64,000 bases of DNA from an uncultured Clostridium sp. (GCA_905212085.1 CAJMDF010000001.1:31304-95303), one strand, 5' to 3'; numbered from the stretch's first letter, positions 1-9,776 are shown. Notes: a model not told the origin generated them from the sequence alone. Program-made: numbers and translations.

Positions 1-183
1 ATTGCATATATGAAAATTCGTATAATGTCTAATTACGATATTGCTAAAAATTTAATAAATATAATTAATAATTCTGCAGAGTATGCATGTAGAAACAAAA
101 ATAATGCTTCAGCTGTCGCTCAAAAAGTTTTAAATAATAGTGATGTGTTTGTTAAAAATTCGGAAAAGGGTATAAGAAAATGA
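1..183 (+). CDS. 3' end of an unidentified gene (partial)
   Basis: Frame 1 is open from the first base of the window to a TGA at 181-183, giving about 60 residues that end in V-K-N-S-E-K-G-I-R-K. The fragment is polar and Asn/Lys-rich with no motif I recognise. Its stop overlaps the ATG of the following kinase gene in an ATGA arrangement, which suggests translational coupling and supports its being the end of a real gene. The 5' part lies outside the window, so no function is proposed. Confidence 0.6.
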   Translation: MAYMKIRIMSNYDIAKNLINIINNSAEYACRNKNNASAVAQKVLNNSDVFVKNSEKGIRK

Positions 184-1046
184 AAAAAGCATTAGCAATC
201 GATGTAGGTGGAACAAAAATTTATAATACGATAATTAATGAAAAAGGTGAAATTCTTTCGGAAGTTGAGAAGCACCATACTCCTAAAACATTTAATGAAA
301 TTAGAGCTTTGTTTGAAGAAATTATTGCAAAACATGAAAAAGAAGTTGATGTGATAGCTTTTGCAACTTGCGGAGCTGTAAATAATGAAAATAACAAAAT
401 TCTAGGTTCAACAGGAAATATTGCTGCAGGTTATCCTGAAATGGATTTTAAAAGTTTGAGTAAGAAACGAGTATTTGTAGAAAATGATGCAAATGCTGCT
501 GCTTGGGCAGAACATGTAGTTGGCTCATCAAAAGGGATGCCTTATTCTGTTATGTTAACATTAGGTACAGGAGTAGGCGGCGGAATTATTTTGGATAACA
601 AATTATATAAAGGCAAAAACGGCGCAGCAGGTGAAATGCATTTTAAAATGCGTACGGATAAGCATAGAAAATGTACTTGCGGAAGCTATGATTGTTTTGA
701 AGCATATGCATCAGGTACTGGTTTGAAAAGAACTGCAGAGGAAATTTCAGGGGATCAGGAAATTACAACTTATGATGTTATTCAAAATCAAGATAGACCG
801 ATGATGAAAAAGATTTTTGAAAAATGGCAAAATGACATTTTAGAAGGAATTATCGGGCTTGCTAATATATTTGATCCTGATGTTGTTGTACTATCTGGTT
901 CAATGGCTGAATTTGTTGATATTGAATTTTTAGAAAAACAAGCGAATAAAGAGATTGTAACAACTCCTTTTAAAGTCGTGAAAGCTTCTGCTGGTAATTA
1001 TTCTGGAATGATAGGTGCGGCATTACTAGCTTTGGGGGTAAAATAG
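180..1046 (+). CDS. ROK-family sugar kinase (glucokinase-like)
   Basis: A 288-residue ROK kinase, expected to phosphorylate glucose or a related (amino)sugar with ATP in the cytoplasm. The phosphate-binding motif DVGGTK is at residues 8-13, followed by an ENDANAA active-site segment, the LGTGVGGG phosphate-2 loop, and a zinc-site region made of GEMH followed by C-T-C-G-x-x-x-C. Length is usual for the family. The ATG overlaps the TGA of the preceding frame. A small gene follows one base after the stop, so this looks like the start or middle of a forward operon. ROK kinases vary in substrate (glucose, GlcNAc, ManNAc, fructose), and the sequence alone does not decide which. Confidence 0.88.
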   Translation: MKKALAIDVGGTKIYNTIINEKGEILSEVEKHHTPKTFNEIRALFEEIIAKHEKEVDVIAFATCGAVNNENNKILGSTGNIAAGYPEMDFKSLSKKRVFVENDANAAAWAEHVVGSSKGMPYSVMLTLGTGVGGGIILDNKLYKGKNGAAGEMHFKMRTDKHRKCTCGSYDCFEAYASGTGLKRTAEEISGDQEITTYDVIQNQDRPMMKKIFEKWQNDILEGIIGLANIFDPDVVVLSGSMAEFVDIEFLEKQANKEIVTTPFKVVKASAGNYSGMIGAALLALGVK

Positions 1047-1047
1047 A

Positions 1048-1266
1048 TTGGGAAAATCGAAAAAAAGAATTATTTACAAAGGAAAAAATCTTCAATTTAC
1101 CAATCTTACTCGCGAGGAAGCCGTAAAAACAGCTGTTGAATTTATTAATTCTAACAGTAAAGAGGCTTATTCGCTGATTACTCTTTTTGGGCTTACTGCT
1201 GAGGAGATATTGGAAGCAGGTGCGAGTTACGAGGCTGTAAAAGGAATGGAAAGTCTTTTAGGATGA
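1048..1266 (+). CDS. small conserved-looking protein of unknown function
   Basis: A 72-residue protein with a TTG start one base after the kinase stop. Its end overlaps the ATG of the prenyltransferase gene (ATGA). The N-terminus is basic (G-K-S-K-K-R) and the rest is predicted helical and acidic. No recognised domain. The tight packing between two real genes is the main evidence that it is translated; it could be a small regulatory or accessory protein of the operon, but no function is proposed. Confidence 0.6.
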   Translation: MGKSKKRIIYKGKNLQFTNLTREEAVKTAVEFINSNSKEAYSLITLFGLTAEEILEAGASYEAVKGMESLLG

Positions 1267-2135
1267 TAAAAAAAATATTATTTTGGTTGGAAAATTCTAG
1301 GATATTTTCTTTGCCAATGACACTTTTATCTTGGCTTGTAATTTTTATTTATTCTTTAAAATTTGGCGGAAATGTTTTAAATGGTCTTGTCGCATTGATT
1401 GGGATATCTTTTGCGCATTTAGCGACAAATCTTTTTGATGATTATATTGATTATAAAAAACTGACTGATAGTTCTCAAAAATGTAAATGTGCTTATATAA
1501 AAGATGGGAAAGCAACGTTAAAAGATGTTTTATTTGTTGTAATTATTTATTGTGTAATAGCTTCTTGTGCTGGATTATTTTTACTTTTAAGGTGTGGTTT
1601 CCCAGTTGTTATTCTAGGTTTAATCGGAGGAATTATTACTCTTGTTTACGCAAAGCTTTCCCAAAAAGGTTTGAGTGAATTAGCAGTTGGGATAGCTTTT
1701 GGCCCTTTGTTATTTGAAGGTGTCTATTTTGTAATGACAGGTAAATTTTCTTTAGTAGTTTTTGTTTTGTCATTAGCTGTTGTAATGTTTACGATAGGTC
1801 TTTTGTATGTGCACACTCTATTAGATTTTGAAGGAGATATGTATGCACATAAAAAGACTTTAGTATGTAGAATTGCTGATAAAAATTTAGCATCAAAAGG
1901 TGTATTTATTGTCTATGGTTTAGGCTATGTATTTACATTCTTACTTGCTTTTATGTTGAAAAATTATTATATTTTACTTACTTTTCTGCTTATCCCTCTT
2001 ATTTTTGATATGTATAATTCATTAAAAACTTTTACTTGTGGTGATGAGGTAAAAGAATTCTATTTTAGATTGCTAAAAGCAAGGAACTTAATGGTTTATT
2101 ATTCTTTGTTAATTACATTATTTTTACTATTTTAA
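1263..2135 (+). CDS. UbiA-family prenyltransferase (MenA-like)
   Basis: A 290-residue, multi-spanning (about 8-9 TM) membrane protein of the UbiA superfamily, which transfers polyprenyl chains to aromatic or other acceptors. The first Asp-rich motif is N-L-F-D-D-Y-I-D at residues 56-63. The second is near residue 190 (L-D-F-E-G-D). Both coordinate Mg-diphosphate in the family. MenA (menaquinone synthesis) is the closest impression, but no other men genes are in the window, so another UbiA function is possible. It overlaps the upstream small gene by 4 bases. Confidence 0.8.
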   Translation: MIKKILFWLENSRIFSLPMTLLSWLVIFIYSLKFGGNVLNGLVALIGISFAHLATNLFDDYIDYKKLTDSSQKCKCAYIKDGKATLKDVLFVVIIYCVIASCAGLFLLLRCGFPVVILGLIGGIITLVYAKLSQKGLSELAVGIAFGPLLFEGVYFVMTGKFSLVVFVLSLAVVMFTIGLLYVHTLLDFEGDMYAHKKTLVCRIADKNLASKGVFIVYGLGYVFTFLLAFMLKNYYILLTFLLIPLIFDMYNSLKTFTCGDEVKEFYFRLLKARNLMVYYSLLITLFLLF

Positions 2136-2184
2136 TTTTATTAGACTTATGCTATTCTAATAATATAAGAAGTAAGGAGCATCA

Positions 2185-3513
2185 ATGAATAGCACAAATC
2201 AGAATTTAAAACCAATTACTACTAAAATAAATCAAGCAGGGAACCTTGAAATTGGTGGTTGTGATTTGATCGAATTAGCTGAAAAATATGGTACTCCTTT
2301 GTATGTTTTGGATGAAAAGACAATTAGATCAATTTGTCATGATTATAAAAAAGCTTTTGAAGCTTATCCGAAAGTAAATATGATGTTTGCTTCAAAAGCA
2401 TTATGCACTATGGCAACCTCTAAAATTCTTGCAAGTGAAGGCTTTGGATTTGACGTTGTGTCAGCAGGTGAAATTTATACTGTATACAAAGCCGGAGTCG
2501 ATATGTCTAAGGTTTTGTTTAACGGGAATAATAAATCCTTTGATGAATTAACTTTAGCTATTGAACTAGGAGTTGGAAGAATATCTGTTGATAATTTCTT
2601 TGAATTGGAGTTATTAAACGAAATTGCGAAATCTCATAATAAAATTGTTGATATTTTATTAAGAATTACCCCTGGTATTGAATGCCACACACATGAATAT
2701 ATTCAAACTGGTCATTTGGATTCAAAATTTGGTTTTGATTTGACTCAAATTGATGAAGCTGTTGAATTGATTTTAAATGATTATAAAAATTTAAAATTGC
2801 ATGGATTGCATGCGCATATCGGTTCTCAGATTTTTGAGACTTCAATTTATGGAGATGAGATTGAAATCCTTGTCAAAGAAATAGCAAGACTTGATGAAAA
2901 ATTTAATTTAAAACTCGATGAAATAAATGTTGGAGGCGGTTTAGGTGTTAAATATACAGATAGTGATTGTCCGCCATCAACTTATACTATCGCTGAAATT
3001 ATTATAAATCGTTTAAATGAATGTATAAAAAAATATAATATTGATACTCCTGCTTTATTTATAGAACCAGGTAGAAGTGTAATTTCTACATCTGGAGTTA
3101 CTTTGTATACTTTGGGTAGTTCTAAACAAGTGCCTAAAGGTAAAAAATATTTTGCTGTTGATGGTGGAATGGCTGATAATCCTCGACCATCTATGTATCA
3201 GGCTGAATATTATGCTGAAATTGCAAATAAAACGGATTTAGAAATTGCTAGTACTGTTACAATTGCAGGACGATTCTGTGAATCAGGTGATATTTTGATT
3301 AAAAATATTAAATTGCCTGAAATTGATGAGGGTGATATTCTTTGCGTTTATAATACAGGTGCTTATAATTATTCTATGGCTTCTAATTATAACAGAGTAC
3401 AAAAACCTGCAATGGTACTTGTAAATAATTCTCAATCTGATATTATAATAAATAGAGAGACTCTAGATGATTTGATTTCACACGATATAATTCCGGATAG
3501 GTTGAAAAAATGA
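2185..3513 (+). CDS. lysA: diaminopimelate decarboxylase
   Basis: Fold-type III PLP enzyme that decarboxylates meso-diaminopimelate to L-lysine, the last step of lysine synthesis. The PLP lysine is K71 in F-A-S-K-A. Further signatures are H-A-H-I-G-S-Q, the glycine-rich phosphate loop V-G-G-G-L-G, E-P-G-R-S, and C-E-S-G-D. The length of 442 is usual. The ATG at 2185 has an AAGGAG Shine-Dalgarno sequence at about 2174. The stop overlaps the start of cdaA (ATGA), so the two are probably co-translated. A class I/II aminotransferase at 17.2 kb might act earlier in the same pathway. Confidence 0.95.
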   Translation: MNSTNQNLKPITTKINQAGNLEIGGCDLIELAEKYGTPLYVLDEKTIRSICHDYKKAFEAYPKVNMMFASKALCTMATSKILASEGFGFDVVSAGEIYTVYKAGVDMSKVLFNGNNKSFDELTLAIELGVGRISVDNFFELELLNEIAKSHNKIVDILLRITPGIECHTHEYIQTGHLDSKFGFDLTQIDEAVELILNDYKNLKLHGLHAHIGSQIFETSIYGDEIEILVKEIARLDEKFNLKLDEINVGGGLGVKYTDSDCPPSTYTIAEIIINRLNECIKKYNIDTPALFIEPGRSVISTSGVTLYTLGSSKQVPKGKKYFAVDGGMADNPRPSMYQAEYYAEIANKTDLEIASTVTIAGRFCESGDILIKNIKLPEIDEGDILCVYNTGAYNYSMASNYNRVQKPAMVLVNNSQSDIIINRETLDDLISHDIIPDRLKK

Positions 3514-4409
3514 TTAATGATTTTATTACATACATATTAAAATATATTTCAACTCTTGAAGTGACTTTTAATTGGTCTGATTTTTTACAGATAGCATTTC
3601 TTGCAGGATTATTATTGTTTTTATATCGAAAATTTATTAAAAATACATCTTCAGAAAAGTTTGTTAAAGGTCTTTTAATTTTAGTTTGTGTTTGGGCTTT
3701 CAGTGAAGTATTGATGCAAATTGATTTAAAAATTATTGGTATGTTTTTGAAATCGATTGTAACGCTTGTATCTTTAAGTTTAATAGTAATATTCCAACCT
3801 GAATTAAGACGGTTTTTAGGCTTTTTAGGTCAAGTTGATTTTGTTACTCGTATTTTTAACTCAAATCATGACAAATCGAAAAGTCAGAAAATTGATGTTG
3901 TAAAAGAATTAATTGAAAGCGTTAAGTATCTTTCTAAATCGCATACAGGTGCATTGATTGTATTCCAGAGTGATTTGAGAAATACATATTATGATGTCGG
4001 TACAAAATTAAATGCAGATTTATCTACTGAATTGATTTTGACTATTTTCCATCCTAATACCCCATTGCATGATGGTGCTGTTGTTATAAACGGAGATAAA
4101 ATAATTTCAGCAGGAGTTTTGCTCCCATTGACAGAAGATCCAAAACTCAGTTGGAAATATGGTACTCGCCACCGCGCTGCTATTGGGATGACTGAAAATA
4201 GTGATGCTGCTTGTCTTGTTGTTTCAGAGGAAACCGGAGATGTATCTGTTGCTATTGATGGCAGTTTGAAAAAATACGAAGATTTAGTTACGTTGAAATC
4301 TGATTTAGAAAATATTTTAGGTTATAAGGATAAATCAGAAGAAGAAAAAAATACAATTTTTAAAATTAATAATTTTATGACAATAAAAAAATCTTCTAAA
4401 GATGAATAA
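3510..4409 (+). CDS. cdaA: membrane diadenylate cyclase (c-di-AMP synthase)
   Basis: Makes cyclic di-AMP from two ATP. Three hydrophobic segments (roughly residues 25-40, 53-70 and 74-97) are followed by a cytoplasmic DAC domain with the catalytic DGA at 188-190 and the G-T-R-H-R-A-A motif at 218-224. The 299-residue length suits CdaA/YbbP-type cyclases. It overlaps lysA by 4 bases and the next gene, a YitT-type membrane protein, by 8 bases. A PgpH-like enzyme able to degrade c-di-AMP is encoded 6.4 kb downstream. No CdaR-like regulator is adjacent. Confidence 0.93.
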   Translation: MINDFITYILKYISTLEVTFNWSDFLQIAFLAGLLLFLYRKFIKNTSSEKFVKGLLILVCVWAFSEVLMQIDLKIIGMFLKSIVTLVSLSLIVIFQPELRRFLGFLGQVDFVTRIFNSNHDKSKSQKIDVVKELIESVKYLSKSHTGALIVFQSDLRNTYYDVGTKLNADLSTELILTIFHPNTPLHDGAVVINGDKIISAGVLLPLTEDPKLSWKYGTRHRAAIGMTENSDAACLVVSEETGDVSVAIDGSLKKYEDLVTLKSDLENILGYKDKSEEEKNTIFKINNFMTIKKSSKDE

Positions 4410-5310
4410 TGAGAGGTTAAAAAAATTACGTATGCCTGAAGAAAAATTGACAAAAAAGGAATTATTTTTTTCTATTTTAACAAAGATGTTCTTTTTGACA
4501 GTTGGTCCATTTGTTGCAGCTTTTGCTTTAGAAGTTTTTTTAGTTCCAAATAATATTATTGATGGTGGTATTGTTGGTATTTCTATTATTTTAAGTTATT
4601 TAACAAAGATTAATTTAGGGTTATTAATTTTTATAATTAACATTCCATTTTTCTTTCTTGCTTTTAACAAAATTGGTAAAAAATTTGTACTTCAAACTTT
4701 TTATGCAATTGGCATGTTGTCTTTGGCTTTAAACTTATTTACATCTCATGATCATCCTGTAACTCATGATTTATTGTTATCAACCGTTTTTGGCGGAATT
4801 ATTTTAGGCACAGGAGTTGGTTTGGTTCTAAAAAATGAAGGATCTTTAGATGGAACTGAAATTATGTCTTTAGTATTATCTAAAAAATTCGGATTTTCTG
4901 TTGGCGAATGGATAATGTTATTTAATATATTTATTTATGGCGCAGCAGGTATTGTTTTTGGTTGGAATAAAGCAATGTATGCTGTACTTACTTATTTTAT
5001 AGCCTTCAGAGTAATTGATGTTGTTTTAGAAGGTCTTAATTCTGCAAAATCAATTGAAGTTATAAGTGATAAAGCTACAGAAATAGGTGATGAACTTTTA
5101 GAAAAATTGGATATAGGTGTTACTTATTTAAAAGGAATAGGAGCTTATTCCGGAACAGAAAAGACATTGATTTATTGCGTGGTATCAAGACTAGAACTCG
5201 CTAAAATGAAAGAAATTATAAAAAGGATTGATCCTACTGCCTTTATTTCGATTGTAGATGTCCATGAAGCATATGGCGGTAGAACCCGTGGTAGTATTGA
5301 CAAAATTTAA
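4402..5310 (+). CDS. YitT-family integral membrane protein
   Basis: A 302-residue protein with five to six predicted membrane segments in the first ~200 residues (repeated G-G-I-V-G and G-x-G-x-G-L patterns) and a C-terminal soluble domain of about 80 residues (I-E-V-I-S-D-K ... I-V-D-V-H-E-A-Y-G-G-R). This is the YitT-N plus DUF2179 architecture. Function is not established for the family; transport is suspected. It overlaps cdaA by 8 bases and is likely co-transcribed with lysA and cdaA. Confidence 0.85.
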   Translation: MNNERLKKLRMPEEKLTKKELFFSILTKMFFLTVGPFVAAFALEVFLVPNNIIDGGIVGISIILSYLTKINLGLLIFIINIPFFFLAFNKIGKKFVLQTFYAIGMLSLALNLFTSHDHPVTHDLLLSTVFGGIILGTGVGLVLKNEGSLDGTEIMSLVLSKKFGFSVGEWIMLFNIFIYGAAGIVFGWNKAMYAVLTYFIAFRVIDVVLEGLNSAKSIEVISDKATEIGDELLEKLDIGVTYLKGIGAYSGTEKTLIYCVVSRLELAKMKEIIKRIDPTAFISIVDVHEAYGGRTRGSIDKI

Positions 5311-5363
5311 CAAAATAGACAAGTTATTGAAAATATAGTATTATTTATAAAAAGGATAAAAAT

Positions 5364-5711
5364 ATGGCAAAAAATATTGATACAGTACCTATAGAAGTAA
5401 GTATATTAACAGCAGATCATGATATTAAAGGGGTTGTGCATGTTTCTAAATATACTAATACAAATAGAGAACTTACAGATTTATTAAATGATAAAGAACG
5501 TAGATTTTTAGCAGTTACAAATGCTGAAATATATCCGAGAAATTCAAATCAATCTCCAAGAAAATACAATTTCTTAGAAATTCACATGGATTACGTTCTT
5601 ATGGTACATCCTTCAACTCAAGCAGTTTTCCAAGAATCAGGAAGAACTCAAGAAGATATTTCAAGATTCAGAGATTTAAGACTAAAACTAAATCAAACAA
5701 AACCGTTTTAA
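5364..5711 (+). CDS. small conserved protein, paralogue of the protein at 51.7 kb
   Basis: A 115-residue soluble protein predicted to be mainly beta. The pattern is an E-V-x-I-x-T start, a G-x-V block, D-L-L-N-D, F-L-A-V-T-N-A-E-I, then I-H-M-D-Y-V-L-M-V. The same order of strands and key residues recurs in the protein encoded at 51732-52121, so they look like paralogues. No function recognised. The gene follows the YitT-family gene by 53 bases, has its own AAAAGG-type ribosome site, and ends just before a strong terminator. Confidence 0.75.
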   Translation: MAKNIDTVPIEVSILTADHDIKGVVHVSKYTNTNRELTDLLNDKERRFLAVTNAEIYPRNSNQSPRKYNFLEIHMDYVLMVHPSTQAVFQESGRTQEDISRFRDLRLKLNQTKPF

Positions 5712-5726
5712 ATAATCAAAAAACAA

Positions 5727-5756
5727 TAAAAGCGGAGTTTAAACTCCGCTTTTATT
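5727..5756. terminator. bidirectional intrinsic terminator
   Basis: Perfect inverted repeat AAAGCGGAGTTTAAACTCCGCTTT with A-rich and T-rich flanks on both sides. It sits between convergent genes (forward small protein, reverse membrane protein), so it can end both transcripts. Confidence 0.85.
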
Positions 5757-5762
5757 ATTTAT

Positions 5763-6656
5763 TTATTTATTTGTTTGTTTATTTTTAATGTCATTTAATA
5801 GGTTTGTGTTTTTATTTTCTTGTGTATTACCAGAGAATTGAGTTTTTTTATCTTTTTCATCAACTATAGCTGCTGGTCTTTCTGTATTATATGTATTTTT
5901 TGTATCTTTATGAGTTTCTAATGGTTTGTCATTTCTAGACATCCAAGCTTTTGTTTTGTCAGCTAAAGGTGTCGCAATAAACGGAACTATTATACGTTTT
6001 GCAATTAATGTAGCTGCAGCTAATGATATTAAATAACTAAATGCATTTTTAAGACCTTTTTTATCAGATTCTCTTGCAGTATGGAAGTCTTTTCCTGTCA
6101 TTCCTTTTAGTTTATCTATTGAACTAAGTTTAGCTTGTAATGCTTTGTCTGCAGATCTTGTGAAGTATTTTCCAAATAATTTATTAAATATTTTGTTTTG
6201 AACTTTTTTATTTGAAATAGTGAAGAACATTAATAATTGCATACCAATCATTAAGCCTCCGTTTGCCAAGTCTAATGCTGCAACAAATTTTCTTTTATCT
6301 TCTGGTATTTTTTTGTTGTTTAAACTTTGTTTTACATATAAATAACATCCTAAACCATCTTTTAGAACAATAGATGTTACACCTATTGCTGACATAAATT
6401 TAGCGTTATCTATTTCATAGTTAGGAAATACTTTATTTTTTATAAATTTTGTTTCGGATAACCATTTTATAGTTTTTTCAGCCCAATTCTTTTTATAACC
6501 AACTACTCCTAAGGCTCCTATTCCGGTTGCAATCGCAACGTTTTTAGCAATTTTAGCTGTTTTGTTAGAATTATTGTTATTATTTTTTTCTTTTGCTTCA
6601 AAAGTAATATTAGGCTTGTTATTTTGTTTAATTTGATTAACTGCAAGAATAGTCAT
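5763..6656 (-). CDS. membrane protein of unknown function with N-terminal F-E-A motif
   Basis: A 297-residue protein. The first ~35 residues are disordered and Asn/Lys-rich and contain I-T-F-E-A-K (F19). A short hydrophobic stretch follows (I-A-T-G-I-G-A-L-G-V-V-G), then further hydrophobic segments near residues 80-105, 130-150 and 210-230, and a polar Asn/Lys/Thr-rich tail. There is no classical signal peptide. The start codon overlaps the stop of the next gene upstream on the strand (TAATG), so the two are coupled. No family recognised. The N-terminal motif resembles those at 6.7, 15.2, 30.1 and 31.6 kb. Confidence 0.75.
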   Translation of the reverse strand: MTILAVNQIKQNNKPNITFEAKEKNNNNNSNKTAKIAKNVAIATGIGALGVVGYKKNWAEKTIKWLSETKFIKNKVFPNYEIDNAKFMSAIGVTSIVLKDGLGCYLYVKQSLNNKKIPEDKRKFVAALDLANGGLMIGMQLLMFFTISNKKVQNKIFNKLFGKYFTRSADKALQAKLSSIDKLKGMTGKDFHTARESDKKGLKNAFSYLISLAAATLIAKRIIVPFIATPLADKTKAWMSRNDKPLETHKDTKNTYNTERPAAIVDEKDKKTQFSGNTQENKNTNLLNDIKNKQTNK

Positions 6657-8074
6657 TATTTCACCTCGCTATTCTTGGTTGCTTTGTCAACCAGTTCTTT
6701 TGATTCGTTATTATGTTTTTTACTTGATAGTTTTGGAAATGCTATATCCATAAATTTTGGATATATACGGTTCAATAAATCGCAACTTATAGGTAGTATT
6801 ATCAATGCCCCTGCTAATGTTGCAATTCTTTTTACACCTTCTATGTGTTTTTTAGTTAATTCTTTTAATTTATTTGCAACTTCTTTGGCAAATATTTTGT
6901 CTGATAAGCGGAATTCTTTATTTGCGGCTTTCGAATCTTTTATTTTTTGTTTGAACATTTCTTCGATTTCGCTTACAGTTTTATTTTCGGATATTGCTTG
7001 TTTTACTTTATTTAAGAAATCAATAGAATCAGTATGTTCTTTAATTCTGTCTGATATACTTGCTTTTACAGATTCAACTACTTGATCTCTAGAGGTAAAG
7101 CCTTTATATTTTTCAACGTGACCTTGCATTCTTTTAACTTTTTCAAGCATTTTAGCTTTTCCTGCAGAACCAAGTGTTCTAGTTTCATTAATTATATCAA
7201 GAAGTTGTTTGTCAGCTTTGTTATGTTTTAATTCTTTATGTTTTTGTTTTAAGAATTTTGTAATTTCTTTAACATCATCTGTACTATTGATTTTATTTTC
7301 TATTTCATTTAGTAAATTTTTAGAAATGTCATAATTATTTCTATAAAATTCACTTCTTTCAATACGTTTTGTTAATTTAACTTCATTACATACTTGGAGT
7401 CGTTTATTTTCTTCTTCAAGCATTGATTCTACTGTTTTATTAAGAATTTCTGTATATTTTTCTTTTGTTATTGGGACTGGAGTTGTTTGTCCTTTAACTG
7501 TATAGTATACTGTATTTTCTTTTCTTAAAGTATTAATTAAATTTTCATCTTGTTTAGCTACATATTTGTCAGCAAGAGCTTCTCTTTGTTTTTTATTTAG
7601 ACCAGGATGTAATTTTTTCATTAAATTCATTGCATAATCTTTATCTTTAAAAGGTGTTTTGTTGCAATCTATGTTCATAGCACCTTCATTTGCCATTGAA
7701 TTAATTTTGTTAACGATTGGAATTGTAAATAATCCTTGTGTTGCAACTGCTAACACTGCTGATATTGGTTGACGCCATGCTGAATAAGTTCTAGTATCTT
7801 CATCTGTTTTGGATAAAGGATTGTATTTGATAAAAATAGGAGCTAACAAGCCTGTTCCTAAGGCATTAATACATATATCCTGAAACTCTCCAATATTATT
7901 TTTTAATTTATTTATTCCTCTTAGTATTGACGGATTTAAAGAATTGATTTCTTTTTCAATTGTTGCTTGAGGTATATTACTTGTAAAACCTATTTGATTA
8001 TGTGTTGTATTATTTGGCTTTTTGTAATAATACCCGTTGTTTTTAATATTCTGATTAATCTTGTCTATGTTCAT
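6656..8074 (-). CDS. large unknown protein with N-terminal F-T-S motif and coiled coil
   Basis: A 472-residue protein. The Asn/Tyr-rich disordered N-terminus contains Q-I-G-F-T-S-N (F30). A moderately hydrophobic patch lies at about residues 65-130. Residues ~150-400 are Lys/Glu-rich and predicted helical/coiled coil. A hydrophobic segment near residues 415-435 (T-L-A-G-A-L-I-I-L-P-I) precedes the polar tail. It is translationally coupled to the downstream membrane protein by a one-base stop/start overlap. No domain recognised; a structural or membrane-anchored surface role is possible but not shown. Confidence 0.72.
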   Translation of the reverse strand: MNIDKINQNIKNNGYYYKKPNNTTHNQIGFTSNIPQATIEKEINSLNPSILRGINKLKNNIGEFQDICINALGTGLLAPIFIKYNPLSKTDEDTRTYSAWRQPISAVLAVATQGLFTIPIVNKINSMANEGAMNIDCNKTPFKDKDYAMNLMKKLHPGLNKKQREALADKYVAKQDENLINTLRKENTVYYTVKGQTTPVPITKEKYTEILNKTVESMLEEENKRLQVCNEVKLTKRIERSEFYRNNYDISKNLLNEIENKINSTDDVKEITKFLKQKHKELKHNKADKQLLDIINETRTLGSAGKAKMLEKVKRMQGHVEKYKGFTSRDQVVESVKASISDRIKEHTDSIDFLNKVKQAISENKTVSEIEEMFKQKIKDSKAANKEFRLSDKIFAKEVANKLKELTKKHIEGVKRIATLAGALIILPISCDLLNRIYPKFMDIAFPKLSSKKHNNESKELVDKATKNSEVK

Positions 8075-8138
8075 GATTATTTTCCCTACAACGATGAAAC
8101 CTTCTATATATATAGAGGTTCAAACATAATAAAAATTG

Positions 8139-9776
8139 CTAATTTGGTGTTAAATTATTAAGTTTTGTAAACTTAATAAGTGTCCAATTCCCTTTCTGCT
8201 CAAACTTAACTATAGCAAGGTTATTCATCATTTCATAAAAAGTTTTATTTTTTATATATGAAAAAATTAGGAATAATAAAGGTTCTTTATTATATAAAAC
8301 CTCATTATTTGCAATTAGTGTTAAATTATCCGGAGAATAAAATGCTACACTGTTTAATACTACCATTACTATACTTTGACCCGGTTTTAATTCCGAGAAA
8401 ATTTTTGAATTTAGCATGCTCTCAAAATAATTATTTTGATTAGATAAGAACATGTTTTTGTATATAGATTTTCCATTTTTATATGCCATTTCATATGATA
8501 TTGATTTTGACAAATATTGAGGGAAATTCCCTTTTTGGATTTCAACTACTCGATAATTTGAAAAATCAAAGTATTTTTCAAATCTATTTTTTGGATAATA
8601 TTCTAAAAGAATCATGTCGTCTTTTTTTAAATTCATTCTGGTAAGGATATCTGTCATTATTTTGTGACCTTCAGCTCTTCGCATTTTAGGTGCTGAATAT
8701 GGATGTACGATGATATATCCTAGTGAAATAAGTGAATAAATTATAATTAATGTATTTTTTAGAATTTTATTATTAATTGAACAAATTCCAAAGCTTGCAA
8801 GATATATTAGTATTGGATAAACTTCAATTGAATATTTTGTAATGAAAACTAATTTCCCAGAGATTGAGGCTAATATTAATATTGAAATAGTTGCAATAAA
8901 CAATGAAAATATTTGAATATTTATTTTATTTCTAAATAAGGATTTGATAATTCCGATAATTGCAATTATTGCAGGTATTATCATAAATAATGCAAGTTTT
9001 GGCGCATATAAAAATTTATCCGGAGCATTTGTCAGATTTGTAAGTACTGGTGAAAAATAGTCTGTAAATAAAAATCCTATTTTAGAGATAGAAAAATGTC
9101 CCCACCATTGTGAAAAAGATTTGGTTGTCAATATTTTAAATATTAATGGAGTTAATAAAATACCGCCTGTAAATATTGAAATCCAGACGGTAGTTATTAC
9201 TTTTTTAAATTGCTTAAATAAATTAATACTTAGCACAATTAAATTAAAGAATACAAATACAAATCCGATTGTATGTGTAAATAATATTAAAAAATTCGAA
9301 ACCGCATATAAAATAAAGTTTTTTTTATCAGGATTTTTTATGCATTTAATTGTGTATAAAAGGCTAAATGCTGAAAAAAGAAATAATATTGAGTATAGTC
9401 TTACTTCTTGAGAATAATATATTAAAAAGGAGCTAATTGCAGTAATTGCAGAGCATAAAAGCCCTGTATTTTCATCTTTTTCTTTTCCAACAAGATACAT
9501 TACCGGGATTGATAAAACCCCTGCAAATACAGAAGTTAATCTAAGTAAAATATCACTTTGCCCAAATAGTGTCATACAAAATTTTAAATATAAATAATAA
9601 AAAGGCATGTGACATTGTGATTTTATTGCATTAATAAATCCATCAGAAAATGGGGTAGCTGCAATCATCCAACTAACATATTCATCATTCCATAACCCAT
9701 CAGGCTTGTTTATAAATATTAGTCTTAAAGCTATCCCTAAAAGAATTATTAAAGATATTTTCCAAAAATTTTTCAC
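8139..9776 (-). CDS. GT-C glycosyltransferase (GT39/ArnT-like), multi-spanning
   Basis: About 545 residues with roughly 11-12 membrane segments, of the family that transfers sugars from polyprenyl-phosphate donors to protein or lipid on the outer face of the membrane. After the first TM comes K-P-D-G-L-W-N-D-E-Y, matching the acidic first-loop motif of GT-C enzymes. A Q-E-V-R-L-Y-S block follows. The C-terminal ~150 residues are less hydrophobic and probably extracytoplasmic. I prefer the GTG at 9776 (M-K-N-F-W-K) over an in-frame TTG at 9785 that lies too close to the GAGGGA ribosome site. The gene is divergent from a GT2 enzyme that may make its lipid-linked donor, and paralogous to the gene at 62.1 kb. 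Confidence 0.83.
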   Translation of the reverse strand: MKNFWKISLIILLGIALRLIFINKPDGLWNDEYVSWMIAATPFSDGFINAIKSQCHMPFYYLYLKFCMTLFGQSDILLRLTSVFAGVLSIPVMYLVGKEKDENTGLLCSAITAISSFLIYYSQEVRLYSILFLFSAFSLLYTIKCIKNPDKKNFILYAVSNFLILFTHTIGFVFVFFNLIVLSINLFKQFKKVITTVWISIFTGGILLTPLIFKILTTKSFSQWWGHFSISKIGFLFTDYFSPVLTNLTNAPDKFLYAPKLALFMIIPAIIAIIGIIKSLFRNKINIQIFSLFIATISILILASISGKLVFITKYSIEVYPILIYLASFGICSINNKILKNTLIIIYSLISLGYIIVHPYSAPKMRRAEGHKIMTDILTRMNLKKDDMILLEYYPKNRFEKYFDFSNYRVVEIQKGNFPQYLSKSISYEMAYKNGKSIYKNMFLSNQNNYFESMLNSKIFSELKPGQSIVMVVLNSVAFYSPDNLTLIANNEVLYNKEPLLFLIFSYIKNKTFYEMMNNLAIVKFEQKGNWTLIKFTKLNNLTPN